Assembly (NCBI GenBank): GCA_022113835.1
Contig: JAILWY010000012.1
Coordinates: 8,928,001 to 8,992,000 of the forward strand
Length of the DNA stretch: 64,000 bases
Reading direction: 5' to 3'
From: Atopsyche davidsoni
Lineage: Eukaryota; Arthropoda; Insecta; Trichoptera; Hydrobiosidae
Shown here: in pieces, positions 25,501 to 34,500 of the stretch
Layout: every line of letters begins with the position of its first letter
Position numbering within the stretch: the stretch's first letter is position 1
Position numbers and translations under genes: made by a program
Notes under the pieces: generated by a model
Seen by the model: only the letters and a program-made list of their open reading frames with translations
What the model was told of the DNA's origin: nothing
The model's database searches: none

Positions 25501-28500
25501 ATAGAATTACAACTTACACCCCGCATTTATCTCGGCGACGCGCTGGTACATTGCGATCCGTCTGTCTTGGCGGAGGCAACACGGTACTGCCCTAGAACGT
25601 TTTTTTTATTTTAGCTAAAAATTGCTGTCATTTTTTTATAAACAACCATGAATAACACCCACATACATTGTAAATTGTTGACACAGAATGTTAAGATAAA
25701 ACTGTCTGTACATTATTTAAAGAATGAAACACTTGACTATTTATTTCATTATAACGTGTGTTTGTCAATAGATATCTACGTCACATTTCTCACAGGTGTA
25801 ATTGATTGATTTGGGGCATAAATAAGATTTTTAATATAACAAATATGCATTAACGTCGGAAAACAAAACTTATTAAAGTAAGAACAAGTGGTGTTACATG
25901 AATGGAAGAATAGGCTTTTTATATAAATCGTGGGAAACGTTGATAATGTTTATGAAGTTATGACAGGTTTATAAAATGAAAGCATACGCACGCTAAAATT
26001 ACTCACTATAAAGCTTGCTATATATATTAGTACGATTTTGTGTAAATGATGGTTAGCAAAATTTCGCGCAATCCATCAGGACTACCGTATCACACTGTAT
26101 TATACTATCCGTGGCGGCGCTCTTAGCAGTCGTGAGGCGGCAATTATCTGATAAACGGCGTCGTTTTCCTGAGGGAAATGTCAATACACTGCAAGAGTGC
26201 GCCGAGCTGAAGCCCGCCGAGTCAGTGAACTGCAAGCCGAGCGGGTCGGGAGTGCCCGAGAATGACTCACCGGGAAAAGCACCGTCTCCGAGCCTCTCGG
26301 CTATCGGTACGGACGAGTGTTCAATTTCCCGACACCGCGTCTCCGGCCCGCCGATATGAACAAGGTCCAGCAGGTATTCACTCGCCAAAACTTTTGCGCA
26401 ATGCGGAATTTAATAAAACACGAGGCTCTGGATTCTTACGCATTCCTATATTATATTTAAATAAATAAATTATTGCAACCGGTCCTCCCAAAAAGCTGTC
26501 AAATTCATACAAATTATAGTATGTATCGACTCTTGTTATCGTTTTAAATATGCAAGTTGCCGAAACTCGGCCCAAAACTAGACTACGAATGTCTTGAAAA
26601 ACAATAATAAAACAAGTCTTAAGCAGGTCTCTCTCACCGTCCGCTGAGTATACAGGAACCGTTATAAATCGACGCTTTTTGTGGCTTTTATCACGATTAC
26701 GTAATGCCGTTTTTATTCTCGCTGCTGGTAAATTAAAATTTGGGTTTCACTAAATACTACGGCAGTATAAGAATAGCTCGCAAGACGAATTGTGCTCGAA
26801 ACCTTTTTGTTTTTAACTCTAAGAAATAAAAAAATATATAAATATGGAAGTTTTGGGCATTAAAATGACAAGAAACGAGTCTCGAGTATTCTTGGAAGAA
26901 ATATATTATAATATGGTACGGGCGCTCACGAAGTCGTCTGTCCTGGTTTTGTTCGAATAACATTGTGAACGATTGTCGCCCACGACAGACGCTATTTTTT
27001 TAAGTAGGTATGTCACTTGAGTAAAAACAAATCACGTTTTTATGTAAACTTTGACATTTTCACTACCGATTATTCGGAACAACGGTACCTATATTTTATC
27101 TCTTAATGAGATACAAGCTAATACTCTGGTTCTTGTCTTTCGAAATGAAAACGTCTTTTTAAAATAAAGAAATACCTCCATATTTACTAGTGTGTGACTT
27201 TTATTTTGATGATCATTCTTGTATTCTTTGTAATCTTTCAATAATTATTCAACATATTGAGTTACAAAAAGTACCGAAAATATATTATTTTACGTGTCAA
27301 CTGTATTGACCTAATAGTAAAAAATAATTAGAAGAAAAAAAGCTTCAACCACTCGTCCGCTAACATTGTATGTACAGTTGTATCGTTGTTTTATTCAAAT
27401 ACAAAACCTCGTAGTTTTCCTTAGCCTCGTAATGAATGAGCCCCTTGACCGTGTCTGCTTGCAGTGTCCGCGCCCAGCCCGGCCCGGCGGAGGCTGCGCG
27501 AGGAGGAGGAGCGGGGGGAGTGCTCGGCGCGCCCAGCCAGGAGACTCATCAAGGTGGACTTCGAGCCTCTGGATGTAAGTACACCGCTGAATGTTTCTTT
27601 GTAATTTGTGTAAAGTACATGCAGGCTTCCAGATATCCAATTCTCTGACCGATACTGAAAAATTACCCGAAGGCGTGAATTTTTCATATAAATACTCGAT
27701 ATCCAAGTACTTCAATGTAATCTGGTCTTAGTGCTATGAAATAACTAACCAGTGCTGTAAATTTTGGGAATTGATTCCTCAATTCCCAAAATCTTCCTAG
27801 CACGTGTTAGTTACACTTTTTCAAGACTTGTGATAAAAATGTGTAATTGCAGCGTGCACGATATATCGACATAAAATCGCCATCATCATTACACACAGAC
27901 CCAATTCCCAAGATCCACAACATTGATTCCTCGGTCGTGATTCTCATAAACGGAATGAAACTGGTAAACATTATTAAAACTTTTATTTTTTTATAATTAC
28001 ATGCATTTACAAAAAAATCTCAACTATCATAGCTCGTCGGTTTCATTGAAAAATAATTTTGAAAAAATGAAGGTGCCGAGAAACCCATGCAAACCTGTCG
28101 CCGCTACATAAAATCTACAGAACCTATCTTTGGATAGAGATATTCACTATTTTCCGTCGAAGTCTTTCATAAAAGCACTATTTTGTGTTATTTTTCTATT
28201 GATCGTGTGTTCCTGCTCTCTAGCCAAACGCGTTATCAAATAAGCATTCGAAATGTTGAATGCGGCCATAGTCAAATCTGACCCATTTACGGGAATTTCG
28301 TTATACCGGCATTCGTGTAATATTAATTTTATATTTTTACTATACCAAGTTTTAACGCCAAAGCGCACACTCTAAAGTCGCCAATGCTAGTAATATTCAG
28401 TATAAAGAAAGGCTTACGTTTATCTTGAATATCGTCACGAATACGAGCAGCACGCTGAAAACTTGCTATTTGAGTGTTCTATCGCCAAAAAACCTGAACG

Positions 28501-31500
28501 TGTCCATCTCGGTATGCCGTGCGCTGTCTGCTGATGACTTGAAGGCTATTTTTTTGTTTTTTATTATTTTGAAGTAAATAGCTGACTTTTAGAAAGTAAT
28601 AAGATTCGCGTGGGCAAGATCGTGTTTTCTGTGACGAGTACACTAATGGACTGTCATCTCCCGACGGACGCTAATCGGAAGAAGGCTATTGTGATACTCA
28701 AGTCTGATTTCACTTCGGAAATTCTTCGTCGAAATTGGCTTTAATTTGCGTTCTTTGGAATCTGAACACACTGTCAGTTTCAACGAGAATACAAATGAAG
28801 TGCACGCAGCCCGCGAGGGGACACGAGGAATGCCGCCCGCTGAACGCCGAGGAGACCCGGCGACCGAAGCTTCGGTTTGCCGTGGACACCAACGGCCTCC
28901 GATCACACTCCAAAAAGACTACCCTCAGTTTTGAAAAAATAATTTTATTGACAATTATCGGTTTAAAGTTGTGACTATTTACGAATTCAGTTGTCCAGTT
29001 GCGCGGTGAACCGAGACCGAAGCATTTTCAATTACCAATCATTAACCTTGTTTTCGTCAGCTAAGCCGTTTGCGATTGAACGAGTAAATACCCCGCGGTT
29101 ACGGCAGCAGATTATCTCATACAAATTTAATTATCCGGCTTCATCAGCATTCCCCTTGTATACATTTTTGATAAATAAGACGCCACAGAGGTAAATAGTT
29201 GTGTGGTATTTTCGTATATGTGCATTTGAACTTTAGATGCAATGCTGTTTAGTGCTCAATCCATCTCGCTGAAACTCAGCCTCGGGCAGATTCCGAGTAG
29301 GCAGCGATCAGGCGGCCGTCCCGTCGGGTGGTCGAGTGGCTTGGGTCGCAGGTCGCAGGTCACGGGTCACTTTCTCCGGTCCCCTGCAACGGAGCTGGTC
29401 CTTGAATAATGGAGTGTGTCGCTTCTCGCGCAGCAGGCGGAAAGCCAACCGCGCCCCGAGGATCACCCGCCATACTTGTCTTCCGCTCGGACGCGCGGCG
29501 CTCTGGGAAACTTTCTCACGTTGACTCAATGATACCTTCCTTATCGTATCAAATTATAATAGTAATAATATAGAAACTCTCGTCTCGTCTCGTTTGGAAG
29601 TTCGAAAATTCGTTCAACGGTATTTTAATTACCTTGACTACTCGATTCCTGTTCACCGAGTGTAACACGCGAGACGCTTACTATCGAGTATATATTTATT
29701 TTATTCAGACGCTTATATATTCTGTCCTCCATAATTTTTTTTCACTCATGTTTCACGTACATATTAACTTAACCGTGTCGATTGAAAAATTACTTAAGGT
29801 AGATAAATACTTATAGTATAAGAATACCTACTTAACTATATTTTTTTATAAAAAGAGAGCAACAGTTATGTAGTTATGTCTACCTACCTCATGTAAAATG
29901 TCAATAACACGACGGGCATTTTCGTGTGTCAACACGACAGAGCATTGCTCGGTTCGTTGCATTTCGCTTTTCCTTTGTGATATATTTAGTTCATATATCC
30001 GGATCTGACAGTCCCTAGTTATTGTTTGATTTTAGGAGTATTATAAATAAGTTATATTGCGTAGAAAAAATACACTGCGTTAAATTAAAGTCAAAAGACA
30101 AGACAACTGACTGTCCGCGATGCCATTGTAGTCTATCTCTGAGTAATCCAGCGTGTGCAATACGCAGTATTGATATATGCAACGGATAACATTGTTTACA
30201 AATCAATTATTAGTTTTAACCGTGTTAAAAATGTGTATATATTTAAGGTCGATCAATGTTTGTTCGATAAATCCGTATTCATTACCTACATCGGTTTAGT
30301 GTGTTTATAATATGTTTTGTAGTAATCGATTCACCCTTGAAATGACTATAAAATTTTTGTAAATCGTTTCGTACTTCAATTAAGTCAAGAATGGTAACGA
30401 GACATCAAATATGTGAATCGATTACTTAAGTCATATTTAAGGGATTATTTAGACCTTTGCAGCCAATATTAGGTTTTTATTTTGTATATGCGACGAGAGT
30501 TGGTTTGATTCGGTCGCGCCGAGCCGCACTTGTCGGTGCATCCTGTTGTGCTTCGGCACAGAAAGTCTCGCAACCGACACGGCCCGCGGAAGACCGAGTA
30601 TCTTTCTCATATTCGACACACATATCGCTAAACTTGCATATTTTACATAAACTCCGTTGTTATTCAATTTGCCAAGCACGCGAGACTCTCGCAAAATTAG
30701 AATAAATACATAACGAGAGCTTAAAATTCAGCCTCGATAGCCGCGAGTATCATGTGAACTTTCATCAGTTTAAATTCAATTTTACCTTCACGTGTGGGAA
30801 TTTTCCAAAAACACAATCGAGTAATAAATAGCACGTCGTTTATCATCAACAGGAATATTCTTCGGGACGAATCCAAAGCTGTGACCTCTCTTTGGGGAGA
30901 TTTTTCTCCGGAGATTGCAGGCTAATTGGGTTAACTCGGTTCGCCTTACGCAGAAGGCTGTTCGCTCGGGTAATGCCATAACGGCCAGGCGGGGCGGGGC
31001 GGGGCGGGGGCGGGGGCGGGGAGAGGGAATATAGGTCAGGCGGCCGCCCCCTCCTCCCCAGATCGATCCCCTTTCCCAACATGAAAAGGCTGTATAGTGT
31101 TACTAATATCACCTGGAAGTTTCTTTGAATAAAACATACAATTTTCATTTTACAAATGTTCTTTGAGCCTGCCTACTTGTAAAAATTCACGAGCTCTATT
31201 TCACAACTACGTGTAGAATAATTATATTGTATAATTTTTTATCGAATCACGTATCTAAATAATTATACTTAGGTAACAGGCGGGCAGAGAGCGCGGCTCC
31301 CGGCGCCGAGCCGGCTCGGTGCAAATGTCAAAGGGCGCCCACCCCATCCCCCGGGCGGCTGCGACTCCATTTCTCATTTCTCAGCATACCGAATCCAAAA
31401 ATAACTGAACCCCTTCGACAAAGATAGTCTTGTGTAATAATTTAACACTCATAATAAAAAAAAACAATGGGTCCGACAATAGAAAATTAATAAACCACGC

Positions 31501-34500
31501 AGAAAACTGGTTGAATTCTTTGTATAGAAATAGCCTGAGGGTTGCGTGTCGGTCATCCTATATTTTAATTACGTAATATTTTTGTATCAGGTACTTATAA
31601 ATATATTAATATGAATTTATGTATCCATAATTGTCCGATGTATAAGGAAATTTACTATTTTGATATTCAAAGTAGGTAGGTATGTATATATATATATATC
31701 CGAGGCCGCCATCAATCCTGTGTTTGCCATTTGTCGACTATGCATCACAGCCATCGCAACACACTGCTAGATCGCGTCCAGATCTTATAAATTTACCAAA
31801 AGTTTGTTATATCAAACTCGTAGTTTTTTTTTAATAATTCAGTTGGGTTTTTGTTCAATTGAATAAATCTATTTATACATCACGACGGATGGACTCTCTC
31901 CGTTTTTCCAACTGACGACGGCACTAGGCCGGTGCGATGTCAAGGGCGCTGCGTCCTTGTCGCACTCGCGGCCTGCCGGTGCAGCGGGTGCGGCGTCCTT
32001 GTCGCACTCGCCCTGTCGGTGCAGCGGGCGCGGCGCGTGCGCGTGTCCTGCGGCTTTATCGACGGGGTCAGCAAAACAAATGGCGAGTTGGATGACATTT
32101 CATCCAGAAAGGGCGACGCAAATTTATCGGAGACTTTGTAAGTTTTCAGTCACGCGGTGAGATTGATTTTTTCAACGTGAGCTTTGAGAGGTATTTATGG
32201 CTTAAAACATACGCTACTTAACGAACAGCATCTCGCTAATAACGAATAAAACGCATGCCTTCATGCGACGCCCGGCCGTCTGGACTCACGCCGAGTGAAC
32301 AGCTGACCGATGTTATAAACATTAGTAGATATCTTATACTCTTAAAAAAAATATTGTTTCATTACATACATTACATATTATGTTGTACATTTACCAATAT
32401 CTTTATTAATAATTTTTGTTTAAAATTGCATTACTTTTGCATCACAATCTCTCGTTAATATGTGTTTATGTATTGTATTCTTTCCTGTTCTATAAGAAAT
32501 GTACTAACTAATGGTATGTGTTGCAGGACGATGACGATGAGGACGTAGAGGAAGTGCCGGGGTCTCCAGAACGCAGTGCCCCCCAGCCCTTCCCCCGCAG
32601 TTTCACCAAGACCTCCACTCCCGTGACCAACGGTAGTCCCTCCATCAAACCGTGGAAGAGAACTGGTATGTATCATATACCCATAACCCCCAGCTACCAC
32701 GGACTAAGCAAATAATAATAATAATTGATAAGTACACCCACAGTAGATAGTCCCGTTATGAAATTAATTACTTAACGTACTTATAAATATACATAAGGCT
32801 TTGATCGGAAGATACACTGCACAGCTAACCAGATGTATGTTTTTATCTTTCTTTTCTAATTCCACCCAACACGAGGATAGAAGACATGTTTTTTAATATG
32901 CTTTAAAACTGTATATATGTATGTTTATATTCTCATAAATGTGTAGAAGCTTTATAGTTTATTTTTCAATCAAATAATCTTTTAAAGGTAATATTTAAAT
33001 TTTACGTAACTGGATAAGAATTTCACTTGTACCTCAATCCATAGAATTATTTCTTTTAAACCTGTACATAAATAAATAATAAATACAATAGTACCAACAA
33101 ATGAATATTTTTGAGTGAGACTTTTTTTGATTTGGATGAACATTGATAAACTTACTGCTGTGAGCCATTAAATGAGTAAGAAGGACGGTTGGTTCCGTGG
33201 GTTAACCGTTTGTTGGTCTGGCAGACAGTCCCCCGCGCGCGCCGCCCCGCACCCGAGTCACCCACGACGAGTACCACCACTTCTGCGACAGCGCCCTGGA
33301 ATGTACGGACACTCTTAGTCTCTCTCGTATCTGCTTCTTATAGCATGGTTTGCCTCGTTTGAATGAAGCTTGCACATGTGACAATTAGATACACCAAATT
33401 CACTGATGTAACTTTTCATACCATCTGGAAAATTTTGATTTTAGCTTTTATTTTTTTCAGCCACGCATTTGCATTGTGTTATGTTTTCCCCTTATTTTTC
33501 TATTGTTTACTAACAATATTTATTATTTCAACTGCATTTAATTTTAAATGTCTTTACTTTAAAAAAAATTATGTTAATGTACTGCTCTAGTTAAACTAAT
33601 TGCTTGTTATGCATGAAAATATCACCAAAATTTTTATTTCTTGTAATTGAATGCTTATATAAACTTTCTATTTTTTTGTTATATTTATGTTTAATAATTG
33701 TATTACTGAAATGAAGACGTATGTTTCTCATCAATATCATGCATGCCATATGGTATACTTAAAATAATATCATTTCTGCTATGAAAGCTGCAGAAACTTA
33801 ATTTGAAATGAATTGATTTATAGCTTACGACTTGGCAACACAGTGCCCCTCCCGTCGCGCCTCCATGAGACGACACACCATCGTGGCTTGCAGCAACCCT
33901 GCTGACTCACTAGCCGTATCCGGGTCACAATCGGTGCCTCAATCCAGGTAATATTATAAATCATATACTTTAGGCTTTTATATTGTCTTATCATTTCAAC
34001 ACACTTATGGTTTTGTGTAATGGCCATGCTTAGTATTTCTTGAGATTAGTAACACATTTAATGTAAAAGTTATAAATAATATATCTAATGTCCCCACTGA
34101 CATCTACACTTCAAAAAAAAAAAAATGGTTGCTGTAATCACTATGGGATATAGTTGGTAAACTAAAGGAACTTGTTTGTGAGCTCTCACCTAACCACCAA
34201 TCTCACCAATTTTAATTTGATAGACCGGACTCGAGACAATCTGGGATATCAGCGGCTAGCAGTGAACTGGAAGGAGGGATGCTGGGAACTTTAGGAGGAA
34301 CTCCAAATGACATCTCTTGGTCGAGAAACTCGCTACAAGAAGAACTAATCCAATCGGTTAGTCCCCCTTGCAAAGTAAGTGTTGTAATTTTTGTTTGCTT
34401 TCTCCACACTTAAAAGTAAGAATATAAAATAAAATCTGAACTTAATTTCATACCCATTTAAAAAATAAAGCTGTAGCATTGTTTATGATAACAAACTTGA

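Larger units (their letters stand above)
14911..27464 (+). other. 12.5-kb spire intron with islands and repeats
   Basis: The largest intron of the gene. It holds MITE-like and hAT-type repeats near 16.0 and 18.4-18.7 kb, GC islands at about 17.48-18.0, 20.38-20.82, 20.97-21.8, 22.58-23.24 and 24.37-24.49 kb, a hairpin at 20332-20380 and candidate alternative first exons. No further WH2 exon was recognised, although one could be hidden here. Open frames of up to 290 codons over the islands run on both strands and are explained by high GC. Confidence 0.75.
27575..32526 (+). other. 5-kb spire intron
   Basis: An AT-rich intron with a pre-miRNA-like hairpin at 27742-27813, small GC islands near 28.8-28.92, 29.32-29.53, 30.96-31.06 and 31.92-32.06 kb, a short TA run near 31684-31699 and a 42-bp tandem duplication at 31951-32032. 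No exon in the right phase (0 to 0) was recognised. Confidence 0.75.
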
